Shown here piece after piece: positions 7,804-16,104 of a stretch of DNA of 41,658 nucleotides (positions are counted from its first letter, which is position 1; each line of letters begins with the position of its first letter). A program made the position numbers and the translations under genes. The notes beneath the pieces are model-generated. The model saw nothing but the letters and a program-made list of their open reading frames with translations. It did no database searches and was not told the origin of the DNA. The stretch lies in the NCBI GenBank assembly GCA_020846715.1, contig JADLDK010000015.1:1-41658 (forward strand). Direction: 5' to 3'. This stretch comes from Armatimonadota bacterium (lineage in GTDB: Bacteria > Armatimonadota > UBA5829 > DSUL01).

Positions 7804-10109
7804 ATCTCGGCTATTCGCTTATTGTCGTTGCGCTTGTCGGCTCTCTGGCGTCCTTTCTCTGTTACGTGATAGTGAGCCTGGGGCAGGAGCGGCTGCGCAT
7901 GTTGGCGCGGCAGTTCTACGTCGCCTCATCCATCTCCGTTATCGCCATCAGCGCTGTTTTGATGCGCTTTATGGTCACTGACCGCTTTGACATCCGCTAT
8001 GTCTATGAGTACAGCGCTAAGGCGCAGCCGACGCTGTTCAAGTACTCCGGATTCTGGGGTGGCCAGGAGGGAAGCTGGCTGCTGTGGCTCACGTGGATTG
8101 CCATCGTCGGTCTTTTTCTTTTCGGCCGGGCCAGACATTTTGAAGCTCCAGCAATGGCGTTCTGGAGCAGCCTGCAGGTTTTCTTTCTCATCATACTGAT
8201 TCAGCGAAACCCGTTTCAGTCCTCTGTGGCTCCCGGCACACCTTTTCCGACAGATGGCAGCGGCCTGACCCCTCTACTCCAGAACTACTGGATGGCTATT
8301 CACCCCCCGATTCTCTTCTGCGGGTTTACGCTGATGAGCGTGCCTGCCGCCTTCGCCATTGCTGCGCTGATCAAGAAAGATTTCGCCAGTTGGACCCGCA
8401 TGGTGATGGGGTGGACTCTGCTTGGCTGGACAGTGCTGGGCACGGGAATACTCATTGGCGGTTTCTGGGCTTATGAGACGCTTGGGTGGGGCGGCTGGTG
8501 GGGTTGGGACCCCGTCGAGAACGCCTCGCTGGTTCCGTGGCTGGTGGGCGGCGCGCTGGTTCACAGTCTGGTGCTGGAGCGTGTCCGCAACACATGGAAA
8601 ACGCTGAATCTTTCGCTTGCTGTAGCCATCTTCATTCTGGTCATCTATGCCACCTTCCTGACGCGAAGCGGCGTGCTCGGTGACTTCAGCGTCCACAGCT
8701 TTGCCTCCCTTGGCAACAACAACTGGCTTGTGGGCTTTATGCTGGGTTATGCGCTTCTGGGCATCGGGTTGATTGGCTACCGCGCCTTTACGGGAAGTAT
8801 TCGCGAAGCCTCCGCCAGTGAGTCAATCTCCACAAAAGAGTTTCTGGTTTTTCTGGGTGTGGTGTGCTTTGGACTGCTGGGTATTCTCGTGGCGGTGGGT
8901 ATGTCCAGCCCCATTCTCTCGAAATGGGTGACGGGGCAGGCTGGCAATGTTCCAACAGACTACTACTACCGGGTAACCGCTCCGGTTGCGTTGTTGATGC
9001 TGGGGCTTGTCGGTTTCTCTCCACTCTACAGTTGGGCGCGTGACAGGGGCGTTCCATCAGAGGCTCGAAAGCTGGCTGTCTCTTTGAGCGCAGGTCTGGG
9101 GGTGACTATCGCAATCGCTCTGCTCGCGTGGCGCTGGCGCGGGATAGAGGTTGGAGCGCGCACGGCAATCGGCGGCTTCGCGATCTGCATTCTTCTCCCG
9201 GGTGTGTGGGCTCTGATTGACACCGTCCGCCGCAAGGGGTTGCTGAGATCGGGTGGCTACATTGCGCATGTCGGGCTGTCAGTTTTCTTTCTTGGCATGA
9301 TAGCAGCCACCCACAACAACCGCGCTGAGCCGCAGAGGTTGACTCTTACTGAGGGCAAGCCTGTGCAGATGCTTGGTATGTCGTGGACTTTTGCCGGGCT
9401 TGGGGAAACAGACGCCGCCGGTAAAGAGCCGTTTCGCATTCTTGTGGAGAAGCCAAATGGCGATATGTTTCTGGCGACTCCCGTAATGCAGGCGATACGC
9501 GATGGGGAGATGCGTCATCCCTACATCCGCAGGTCTGTGGCCGGAGATCTGTACATTGCGCCGGTGCAGGTTTCCGTCACCAATCCTGCGCCCCACGCTA
9601 TTGTGGGGATGAAAAAACCTGAGAAGGTTGGTGACTACTCGGTCAAGTTCCTCGGTTTCACTGGCATGGAGATGCGGGAGGACGGAGTCACCGCTGGCGC
9701 CCGCCTGCAGATCACAGATCCGCGTGGCAAGACAAGTGTGGTTGTCCCGGTTGTGCATCAGACTGAGGGCGGAATGAAGTACGATGCCGCTCCGATCCCG
9801 GGAAGCAAGCTAAGCATGCTGGTGACGGACCTCAGCGTGGAGACGCAGGAAGTGCGGGCTATGCTTGATGGGCCGGCCTACCGCAAGAATATGGCTCTGA
9901 ATGCGACGATAGAAGTAACCTACAAGCCCATCGTCTGGAGTCTGTGGCTTGGGGTTATGATCATCGCTTTTGGCGGCGGACTCAGCGCCGCGCGCCGCAT
10001 CCGCGAGGCTCGACAAGCTGCCGAACCGCTGCCGCAGCGCACACCTGTCTCGCAGCGCGTGTCAACGCCGTCTGCGAAAGCTGGCGAGCCTCTGCCTGAA
10101 AGGGGCTAA
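7800..10109 (+). CDS. ccmF: Cytochrome c heme lyase subunit CcmF
   Basis: CcmF delivers heme from CcmE to apocytochrome c. The 769-residue membrane protein has many helices and the hallmark WWGWDPVENAS near residue 235, followed by the conserved TFLTRSGVL and SVHSFA segments. A large soluble domain of roughly 200 residues follows near 520-720, with a final helix near 720 and a charged tail. It is longer than many CcmF proteins (about 650), mostly because of this C-terminal part. ATG overlaps the ccmE stop. No ccmG or ccmH follows; the next gene is nadB. Confidence 0.93.
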   Translation: MNLGYSLIVVALVGSLASFLCYVIVSLGQERLRMLARQFYVASSISVIAISAVLMRFMVTDRFDIRYVYEYSAKAQPTLFKYSGFWGGQEGSWLLWLTWIAIVGLFLFGRARHFEAPAMAFWSSLQVFFLIILIQRNPFQSSVAPGTPFPTDGSGLTPLLQNYWMAIHPPILFCGFTLMSVPAAFAIAALIKKDFASWTRMVMGWTLLGWTVLGTGILIGGFWAYETLGWGGWWGWDPVENASLVPWLVGGALVHSLVLERVRNTWKTLNLSLAVAIFILVIYATFLTRSGVLGDFSVHSFASLGNNNWLVGFMLGYALLGIGLIGYRAFTGSIREASASESISTKEFLVFLGVVCFGLLGILVAVGMSSPILSKWVTGQAGNVPTDYYYRVTAPVALLMLGLVGFSPLYSWARDRGVPSEARKLAVSLSAGLGVTIAIALLAWRWRGIEVGARTAIGGFAICILLPGVWALIDTVRRKGLLRSGGYIAHVGLSVFFLGMIAATHNNRAEPQRLTLTEGKPVQMLGMSWTFAGLGETDAAGKEPFRILVEKPNGDMFLATPVMQAIRDGEMRHPYIRRSVAGDLYIAPVQVSVTNPAPHAIVGMKKPEKVGDYSVKFLGFTGMEMREDGVTAGARLQITDPRGKTSVVVPVVHQTEGGMKYDAAPIPGSKLSMLVTDLSVETQEVRAMLDGPAYRKNMALNATIEVTYKPIVWSLWLGVMIIAFGGGLSAARRIREARQAAEPLPQRTPVSQRVSTPSAKAGEPLPERG

Positions 10110-10174
10110 GCCGGGCAGGCGCAATCTGGTCACAGCGGTGGCGCCTGATGCGAAACCCAAGAAGTGAGCCGCGT

Positions 10175-11809
10175 ATGACCACTATGAAAACAATTGACTG
10201 CGAGTTTCTTGTCATCGGTTCAGGAATCGCCGGGCTGACTTTTGCTCTGAAAGTGGCCGACCACGGACGCGTGGTGCTGGTGACAAAGAAAAACGACACG
10301 GAGTCTAACACCAACTACGCTCAGGGCGGGATTGCGGCTGTACTGGGCACAGATGACACCTTCGCTTACCACGTCAACGATACCCTCAAGGCTGGAGCGG
10401 GGCTGTGCCACAAGGACGTCGTAGAGATTCTGGTTGAAGAGGGTCCGTCCCGCGTCCATGAGCTTATGGACATGGGCGTGCGCTTCACGGAACAGATGGA
10501 GAACGAAGGCAGCGGGCTGTCGCTGGGGCGGGAGGGCGGACACTCGCGCAGGCGCATTGTGCGGGCAGCCGATCTGACCGGGCGTGAAGTGGAGCGCGCG
10601 CTGGTCTATCAGGCGAAGCGCCGTGAAAACATCCGCGTCTTTGAAAACGACATGGCCATGGAGTTGTTGACCAGTCGCGGTGAGAACGGGCACAAACCCG
10701 TCAACATCGGCGCGCACGTCTTCGACACCGAAACCGGAGACACCTACACGGTGCGCTCCAGGATCACACTTTTGTCCAGTGGTGGGCTTGGCCGGGCGTA
10801 TCTTCGCACCACTAACCCTGATATCGCCACAGGGGACGGAGTCGCGCTGGCATACTGGCTTGGGGCGCGTATCGGGAACATGGAGTTCATTCAGTTCCAC
10901 CCCACCTCTCTTTACCACGACAAGGCTGATGCGTTTCTCATCTCGGAAGCTGTTCGGGGAGAGGGCGCCGTTTTACGGCTGAAAAACGGCGAAACCTTTA
11001 TGGAGAACTACCACGAGATGGGCTGCCTGGCTCCACGGGACGTCGTGGCCCGCGCTATAGACTCGGAGCTGAAGAACTCCGGCGACGAGTGTGTCTATCT
11101 GGATGTCACGGGTGTGGGTGAAGAACAGATCAAACGCCTGTTTCCCAACATTTACGAGCGCTGCCTCTCCTACGGCATTGACATTACGAAGGACTGGATA
11201 CCCACTGTGCCGGCGGCCCATTACGCGTGCGGCGGCGTGGTGACAGACAGCTGGGGGCGCACGGATATTGAGAATCTGTATGCTGCGGGTGAGGTGGCGT
11301 GCACTTTTGTCCACGGAGCCAACCGTCTCGCAAGCAATTCCTTGTTGGAGGCGCTCGTTTTCAGCTATCGCGCCGCTGACGATGCGATTGAGGCCATCAA
11401 GTCCGTCGAGATGCCCCCAGACGTGCCGGAGTTCCCTGCGCACGTCCACACAAAACCTGTGCCCGTTGAGCTGGTCAAGGAGTTGACGCTTCGGCTGCGC
11501 ACAATACTCTGGCTGTATGCCGGGATTGTCCGCTCGACGGAGCGGTTGACAACTGCGCTGGGTGAGATCAACGAGATATCTGATGAGATGGAGGCACTGT
11601 GGAGTGAGGGAAAGCTGTCCCGTGGGCTTCTGGAGCTGCGGACGCTGACCACGGTGGCGAAGCTGATTGTGGAGTCCGCTCTGTCACGCCACGAAAGCCG
11701 GGGGCTGCACTACACGCTGGACTATCTGGAGCGCGACGACCAGAACTGGCTGCACGACACAATTATCCACCACGCGCCAAGAGTGCCGGAACCCGTTTCC
11801 ACAAACTGA
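10175..11809 (+). CDS. nadB: L-aspartate oxidase
   Basis: NadB oxidises L-aspartate to iminoaspartate with FAD, the first step of de novo NAD synthesis. The N-terminal FAD site is IGSGIAGL, followed by the family segment NYAQGGIAAV. MEFIQFHPTS, the AHYACGGV region and the late ANRLASNSLLEALVF block are typical of aspartate oxidase and fumarate reductase flavoproteins. The ending is helical and fits NadB at about 544 residues. ATG at 10175 has GAAGTGAG upstream; ATG at 10148 is also in frame. nadA and nadC are not adjacent. It ends five bases before the end of rsmA on the other strand. Confidence 0.93.
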   Translation: MTTMKTIDCEFLVIGSGIAGLTFALKVADHGRVVLVTKKNDTESNTNYAQGGIAAVLGTDDTFAYHVNDTLKAGAGLCHKDVVEILVEEGPSRVHELMDMGVRFTEQMENEGSGLSLGREGGHSRRRIVRAADLTGREVERALVYQAKRRENIRVFENDMAMELLTSRGENGHKPVNIGAHVFDTETGDTYTVRSRITLLSSGGLGRAYLRTTNPDIATGDGVALAYWLGARIGNMEFIQFHPTSLYHDKADAFLISEAVRGEGAVLRLKNGETFMENYHEMGCLAPRDVVARAIDSELKNSGDECVYLDVTGVGEEQIKRLFPNIYERCLSYGIDITKDWIPTVPAAHYACGGVVTDSWGRTDIENLYAAGEVACTFVHGANRLASNSLLEALVFSYRAADDAIEAIKSVEMPPDVPEFPAHVHTKPVPVELVKELTLRLRTILWLYAGIVRSTERLTTALGEINEISDEMEALWSEGKLSRGLLELRTLTTVAKLIVESALSRHESRGLHYTLDYLERDDQNWLHDTIIHHAPRVPEPVSTN

Positions 11810-11814
11810 TGCGC

Positions 11815-12687
11815 TCAGCGCAGACTTCGCTGGAGAGCAGTTCGCGCAAGCGCTTCGTAGTCGCCAACAGACAGCTCCTCTGCCCGGCTTCCGGGCGAGA
11901 TACCCGCTTCACTGATAAGCAGCGTCGTCTCGCCTCTGGGCATGTCCAGACCGTGTGACAGCGTGTTGAGAAGCGTTTTGCGCCGTTGACCGAACGCCGC
12001 GCGAAGGACCCGGAAGAACCAGCGTTCCTCTTCTTCAGATAGCGCCTGCTCTTTTGGCGTGAGTGCGAGAACAGCGGAGTCAACGTCCGGAACAGGCACA
12101 AAGAGGTGTCTGGAGACGTTGAAGGCTATTGAAGCGTCGCAGTGGTAGCTGCAGAAGACGCTCAGGCTGGAGTAGCTGGAGGCGCCAGGTTGCGCCGTAA
12201 TGCGAAGCGCAACTTCCTTTTGCACCAGAAGCGTGATCCCTGCCAGCCGGCGCTTGTGCGCAAGGAGTTTTTCGATAATCGGTGTTGTGATGCTGTAGGG
12301 GATGTTGGCCACGATCTGCACCGGTGCATCGATGCTCTCCAGCAGCGCGGGCAGGTCCACTTTCAGAAAATCCGCGTGAACAATGTGCACCCTCTCGTTG
12401 CCTGTGTACTGGCGGCGCAGGACTTCAACCAGCCTGCCATCCACTTCAACAGCCGTCAGGCTTACTGCAACTGAGCTCAAAGCGGCTGTAAGCGCGCCAA
12501 GCCCCGGGCCGATTTCCAGGCAGCTCTGATCCTGCTTGAGTCCGCTCACGCTGACGATTCGGCTGGCCGTGCCCTGGTCCATCAGAAAGCTCTGTCCCAG
12601 TCTCTTGCTCGGGTGGAAGCTCTCGTCGCGCAGGAAGCGTTTGACGGAAGTTGGGCTGGTGGGGTTGAACTCACTCACGCAGGCCAT
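11815..12687 (-). CDS. rsmA: 16S rRNA (adenine(1518)/(1519)-N6)-dimethyltransferase
   Basis: RsmA (KsgA) dimethylates two adenines in the 3' hairpin of 16S rRNA late in 30S assembly. Landmarks are KRLGQSFLMD near the N-terminus, the SAM site LEIGPGLGALT, the catalytic NIPY, and FVPVPDVDSAV, all classical. I place the start near MACVSEF; the frame stays open upstream to 12819, but that part is not family-like. GTG at 12678 is also possible because TATAAT lies seven bases before it, see the promoter entry. The gene sits next to a yabE-like gene, the same neighbourhood as in Bacillus (yabE-rnmV-ksgA), but rnmV is absent. Confidence 0.94.
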   Translation of the reverse strand: MACVSEFNPTSPTSVKRFLRDESFHPSKRLGQSFLMDQGTASRIVSVSGLKQDQSCLEIGPGLGALTAALSSVAVSLTAVEVDGRLVEVLRRQYTGNERVHIVHADFLKVDLPALLESIDAPVQIVANIPYSITTPIIEKLLAHKRRLAGITLLVQKEVALRITAQPGASSYSSLSVFCSYHCDASIAFNVSRHLFVPVPDVDSAVLALTPKEQALSEEEERWFFRVLRAAFGQRRKTLLNTLSHGLDMPRGETTLLISEAGISPGSRAEELSVGDYEALARTALQRSLR

Positions 12688-12691
12688 TATA
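12686..12691 (-). promoter_or_regulatory. Consensus -10 box abutting the rsmA start
   Basis: TATAAT on the minus strand ends seven bases before an in-frame GTG (12678) of rsmA. This is the spacing expected if the message began at or just before that codon, giving a leaderless transcript. No good -35 box is seen at 16-18 bases. The ATG at 12687 overlaps the box, so if the box is used the real start is the GTG, three codons further on. Confidence 0.3.
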
Positions 12692-12827
12692 GCTGCTTGC
12701 GAGGGGTGAAAGGGTGCGCCGGAGTGAGTTCCGGGGGTGGAAAGGCGTGATAGACGCTTAGCGCCCGGTGCGCGGAGATTGCTGAGGGGCAGAGAGACCC
12801 TCTTCGTTGAGAGCCCCACGCGTTACA

Positions 12828-13664
12828 TCAGTTCAAAACGTGGACGACCACTTTTTTTCGTCCAAAGCGGCGCGCCGCCGCGTACGTGTTGTGACCCAGG
12901 TCAATTCGATGACCTTTGATGGCCCCTCCGGTATCTCCGGCCACAGCGAACCCGTAGCCTTCAATATAGAGGCGCGATCCGAGCTTGATGACGCGTGGGT
13001 CAACAGCTACAACTCCTCGCCCCGCCTGCATGCCGATTGCCGTACGGCCACCGCCCGACCCTCCGCAGTTCCTGGGGTCGTAGGCCGTCGCCGTCATAGT
13101 CATCACTTTGCGGCTGACAAAGCCACGTGACGGCAGCGACGAGCCCTGTCCGTAAGCGATCACCCGGGGAGTCATTTTCCGGATAGTCTCCGATCCCACC
13201 AGTTTCTTTACAATCTTCTTGCCGTCAGCGTAGGTGACGTCGTAGATATCTCTGCGCAGACCCGCTTCACCTTTCACGGCCACTACGGACGCGCCGCGAC
13301 GAAGGTTGTCACTTGCTCTGCGAATGGTGGTTGGCGGCACCTGACATTCGACAGGCACACGCTTTGTGGAGATCCGGATAATGCGCGCTTGAAGCCCATT
13401 GACAACCGGGCTTGAGGGATTAGGAACAATTTTGTCATCGCTACCCACCGCGATGCCGGCCTGAGCGATAGCCTCGCCCACCGTCGTCATCTGTGTCACG
13501 ATGATCTGCCTGCTTCCGTCCACAAATACTGTGAACTGCCTGTCAGGCTTTTCTGAATGCTGCGCAGCCGCCTGCGACTGCACCTCTACACCTCGCACAA
13601 CAGCTAGACTCACCAGAATCCAGCCTGCGGCGAGAAGGCCACGATGTATGCTTGTTCGCACCAT
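12828..13664 (-). CDS. Exported DUF348/G5/3D-domain cell-wall protein (YabE-like)
   Basis: The 278-residue protein starts with a signal peptide or anchor (residues 8-28). A DUF348 repeat follows (VDGSRQIIVTQMTTVGEAIAQ), then a G5-like segment (DIYDVTYADGKKIVKKLVGS). A C-terminal 3D domain holds the aspartates for which it is named (AYDPRNCGG, VAVDPRVI, AGDTGGAIKGHRIDL). The 3D domain is the catalytic fold of MltA-like lytic transglycosylases and YabE/YocH/Rpf-type wall enzymes. It probably acts on peptidoglycan outside the membrane. The start is sure: AGGAGGTG precedes the ATG at good spacing. It lies upstream of rsmA in the same direction with a 140-base gap. Confidence 0.88.
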   Translation of the reverse strand: MVRTSIHRGLLAAGWILVSLAVVRGVEVQSQAAAQHSEKPDRQFTVFVDGSRQIIVTQMTTVGEAIAQAGIAVGSDDKIVPNPSSPVVNGLQARIIRISTKRVPVECQVPPTTIRRASDNLRRGASVVAVKGEAGLRRDIYDVTYADGKKIVKKLVGSETIRKMTPRVIAYGQGSSLPSRGFVSRKVMTMTATAYDPRNCGGSGGGRTAIGMQAGRGVVAVDPRVIKLGSRLYIEGYGFAVAGDTGGAIKGHRIDLGHNTYAAARRFGRKKVVVHVLN

Positions 13665-14212
13665 GAACAGCCCACCTCCTCTTAGTCTGGGATTGCCGGG
13701 CCCGGCGCACGCACAAGTCTCCCTAAGGGCGTATGTTCAAGAAAGTACGGGAAACAAGAAACAATGAGGCGAATAGAAGAAGCTCACCTTGCCGGTCGGC
13801 GTGGGTTCAGTTGTGGTTGCATAGCGGATGCTACCATAAGCCTTTCGAATCCGCCACTTCCAGGGCGGCCACTCGGCCACCGGAGTTAGTTATACCCTTT
13901 ATCGCAATGAATCTACCAGTACAAATATCAGGTGGCAGTTTTCACCTGCCACGCTTGAAAATATGACTGTACTAAGGCTTTAGTGTGAATTAATGTGAGC
14001 AAGGCTTGGTCTTCTCGAATGTTCAGAGTTTTTCTGGATATTTTCTCGCACTCTGCTTTCCAGATGACGCGCCCAAGGCCTTGAGTCCACTGGCTGAGAA
14101 AGCCTGCCGCGTGCGCGGCAGGCTTGAGTTTCTGTTGTTTCGCCTTCTACGCGCAGGACCGTCGTCTCTGCGCCCGAAGCTGTTGTGATTCAGTGTCAGA
14201 GACACCCTTCAC
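13665..14212. other. Long non-coding region upstream of the 3D-domain gene, rich in hairpins
   Basis: These 548 bases contain no believable gene. On the minus strand they form the upstream region of the 3D-domain gene. Inverted repeats occur at 13695-13706 (a 12-base G+C palindrome), 13821-13841 (GGTTGCAT against ATGCTACC, one mismatch), 13851-13868 (CCGCC/GGCGG) and 13932-13952 (GTGGCAG/CTGCCAC). A perfect 11-bp hairpin lies at 14100-14125. The stretch 13900-14040 is richer in A+T than its surroundings. A riboswitch such as the c-di-AMP class is plausible for a wall-enzyme gene, but I could not match a consensus. Confidence 0.45.
14100..14125 (-). terminator. Hairpin terminator downstream of the Spy-like gene
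   Basis: A perfect 11-bp stem (AAGCCTGCCGC with its complement) around a four-base loop lies about 90 bases after the stop of the minus-strand gene ending at 14213. On the minus strand it is followed by TTCTC, a weak T tract. On the plus strand it is followed by a T-rich but broken stretch. It most likely ends transcription of the small secreted protein gene. Confidence 0.5.
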
Positions 14213-14653
14213 TCACTTTGCGCCTGGGGCGCTCTTGGCTCGCTTGGAGTGATGCTCTTCTCGCTCGGAGCGATCCTTCTCGGATCGGGAGTGCTTCACG
14301 CACTCCCGCAGCGCTTTCTGCTGGTCTTTGGTGAGGATCTTGTCCATTGCGGCTTTGTGCTCTTTGTCCAGCTTTCTCAGCTCGCTTTTCTTTTCGCGTT
14401 TGGACTTGTTGGACTGGAGAATAGCCTGGCGCTTGGTTGCGGTGTCACTGTTGAGGCTGTCGATGTCTGCCTTCTGCTTTGCATTCAAACCAATCTTATC
14501 CAGGCAGGACTCGATGGCTTCGTTTTTCCTCTCCGCTTTGGCAGAGACTCCCGGCTGGGAGGGCGCTTTCTCCGCGCGCGCCGCTGGCGCGGCAACGACG
14601 GCGATGGCCAGGGCCGGCAGCAGCCCTAGCAGCAATCCATGAACTCTGTGCAT
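14213..14653 (-). CDS. Small secreted Lys/Glu-rich protein, Spy/CpxP-like
   Basis: The 146-residue protein has a clear signal peptide (hydrophobic from about residue 6 to 25, ending in AARAEK). The mature part is highly charged and helical, with two motifs resembling the LTxxQ signature of periplasmic Spy/CpxP chaperones (LNAKQKADI near 57 and LTKDQQKAL near 106) and a basic-acidic tail. A cysteine lies before each motif (residues 50 and 118). ATG at 14653 is preceded by GGAGGA. Spy/CpxP proteins bind unfolded proteins or metals in the periplasm; that role is inferred only from the motif and architecture. Confidence 0.6.
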   Translation of the reverse strand: MHRVHGLLLGLLPALAIAVVAAPAARAEKAPSQPGVSAKAERKNEAIESCLDKIGLNAKQKADIDSLNSDTATKRQAILQSNKSKREKKSELRKLDKEHKAAMDKILTKDQQKALRECVKHSRSEKDRSEREEHHSKRAKSAPGAK

Positions 14654-14790
14654 TAGATGTCCTCCGATGATCTGGTGTTGATTTCAGAATCTTCCGTCTT
14701 GGATCGCGGTTGCCACCGCGTCCCTAACACAAAGCGATGCTACAGAGTCATAAAGTTCCGCAGATGGCAGTGAAGTGCCGGGAAAGTGTT

Positions 14791-14841
14791 CGGCGCGCCT
14801 GCGGGTGAGGGGCCCGCATGGAGCCCCTCAGCAGGCCGCCG
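14791..14841 (+). other. Strong imperfect hairpin in the leader of the rhodanese gene
   Basis: Three stacked stems form one long hairpin: CGGCG/CGCCG, GCCTGC/GCAGGC with one bulged base, and TGAGGGGC/GCCCCTCA around a nine-base loop. A second small hairpin (TGAAAC/GTTTCA) lies at 14856-14873, before the GAGGAG site of the rhodanese gene. The region lies between divergent genes, so it could be a 5' leader element of the plus-strand gene. It is not followed by a T tract, so it is not an obvious terminator. I do not recognise a riboswitch class. Confidence 0.45.
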
Positions 14842-14930
14842 AGCGGAACTCCTGGTGAAACACGTGCGTTTCAACGTCCGGGTAATAGCTCTACATGAGC
14901 AGTACGCACACCTGAGTAGAGGAGACAATT

Positions 14931-15320
14931 ATGAGACCAGTAGATCCGGGCAAAGCCAGGGAGTACTTCGAGGCCAAAATGGCGTTTTCGACAGGGCCAA
15001 TCGAAACGGAGCGGATGATCCGGCTTGGAGAAGACATAAACATCGTTGATGTGCGGGCGTCTGAGGACTATCAGGAGGGGCATATCCCAGGGGCGAAGAG
15101 CCTGCCGCAGGACCGGTGGGACAGCTTTGAGGGGCTGTCTAAAGACAAGACCAACCTTCTGTATTGCTACTCGCAAGTCTGTCATCTGGCCGCAAAAGCC
15201 GCCGTGCACTTTGCCGCGGCCGGCTACCCTGTGATGGAGCTGGACGGCGGCATGCGAAGCTGGCGAGAGCACAATCTGGACGTGGAGACATCACGGGAAA
15301 ATGTTGGCGCCGCCGGATAG
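14931..15320 (+). CDS. Single-domain rhodanese-like protein
   Basis: The 129-residue protein is a rhodanese-fold domain, typically a sulfur carrier or sulfurtransferase in the cytoplasm. The CH2A-like IVDVRASEDYQEGHIPGA segment near 42-60 is standard. The active-site loop starts in LLYCYSQVCHLA, whose first cysteine is the expected catalytic residue; the YCYxQxCHLA form is a recognisable subgroup. LDGGMRSW near the end is also conserved. ATG follows GAGGAG at five bases. A hairpin lies after the gene and the pirin gene follows 88 bases later. Confidence 0.85.
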   Translation: MRPVDPGKAREYFEAKMAFSTGPIETERMIRLGEDINIVDVRASEDYQEGHIPGAKSLPQDRWDSFEGLSKDKTNLLYCYSQVCHLAAKAAVHFAAAGYPVMELDGGMRSWREHNLDVETSRENVGAAG

Positions 15321-15347
15321 ACTCAGCGCATCAGCAGTCAATTTTGC

Positions 15348-15372
15348 GAGCCCTGTCACTTTGGCGGGGCTC
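15348..15372 (+). terminator. Possible terminator between rhodanese and pirin genes
   Basis: GAGCCC pairs with GGGCTC across a 13-base loop, followed by ATTCGTTT. The stem is short and the T tract is broken, so termination would be partial. Confidence 0.35.
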
Positions 15373-15408
15373 ATTCGTTTCTGGATAGAGGAGACTCAGC
15401 GCAACGCC

Positions 15409-16104
15409 ATGATACAGATCAGACGCTCTGAAGAGAGGGGTCATGCCGACCACGGATGGCTGGACACCTATCACACTTTTTCCTTCGCCAGGTATTTCGA
15501 TCCGGAGCATATGGGCTTTCGGTCGCTTCGTGTCATAAACGAGGACGTCATCGCGCCCGGGAAGGGCTTTGGAACTCATCCGCACCAGGATATGGAGATC
15601 CTGACGTATGTGCTGGAAGGCGCGTTGGAGCACCGGGACAGTATGGGCTCGCGCTCGGTCATCAGGCCTGGCCGGATTCAAAAGATGAGCGCGGGTTCAG
15701 GCGTGCAGCACAGCGAATACAACGCCAGCGACTCCGAGCCGGTCCACCTCCTGCAAATCTGGATTGAGCCGCAGCGCCTGGGAATCGAGCCGCAGTACCG
15801 CGAGCGCGACATTGACCTCCCACAGGGCAGCGGTTTGCAGCTTCTGGCTGCGAACAACCCTTCGGATGGCGCAATCGAGCTGCATCAGGATGCCTCAGTG
15901 TACGTCGGGCGCGTGGAGGCGGGCGAAGAGCTTACGCACGAGGTTGACCCTCACTGCGGGATCTGGCTTCAAATGATCAGCGGAAGGCTGAAGGTCAACG
16001 CAGAAGACCTGGAGACCGGTGATGGCGCCGCCATCACACAAGAATCGAAGCTGACGCTGGATGCCATTGAGACCTCGAATTTCCTGCTCTTCGACCTTGC
16101 CTGA
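15409..16104 (+). CDS. Pirin-family bicupin protein
   Basis: Pirins are iron-binding cupin proteins; some (YhhW) oxidise quercetin, others act in redox or transcription control. The protein begins with IRRSEERGHADHGWLDTYHTF, typical of the YhhW group. The metal-binding pattern follows: GFGTHPHQDMEI and later GVQHSEYN, giving the His/His/His/Glu set. At 231 residues the length is usual for the YhhW group. I chose ATG at 15409; an earlier in-frame ATG at 15301 would overlap the rhodanese gene and adds non-family sequence. GAGGAG lies about 14 bases upstream. The real substrate is unknown. Confidence 0.88.
   Translation: MIQIRRSEERGHADHGWLDTYHTFSFARYFDPEHMGFRSLRVINEDVIAPGKGFGTHPHQDMEILTYVLEGALEHRDSMGSRSVIRPGRIQKMSAGSGVQHSEYNASDSEPVHLLQIWIEPQRLGIEPQYRERDIDLPQGSGLQLLAANNPSDGAIELHQDASVYVGRVEAGEELTHEVDPHCGIWLQMISGRLKVNAEDLETGDGAAITQESKLTLDAIETSNFLLFDLA

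Noticed and set aside
13836..13900. tRNA-like pieces (GGTGGCCGAGTGGCC and TTCGAA) upstream of the 3D-domain gene
   Set aside because: No acceptor stem, no proper T-stem and no anticodon arm of the right size can be drawn on either strand.
13700..14000. c-di-AMP (ydaO) riboswitch
   Set aside because: Short resemblances exist, but the conserved blocks are absent or out of order, so no feature was called; a covariance-model scan would decide.
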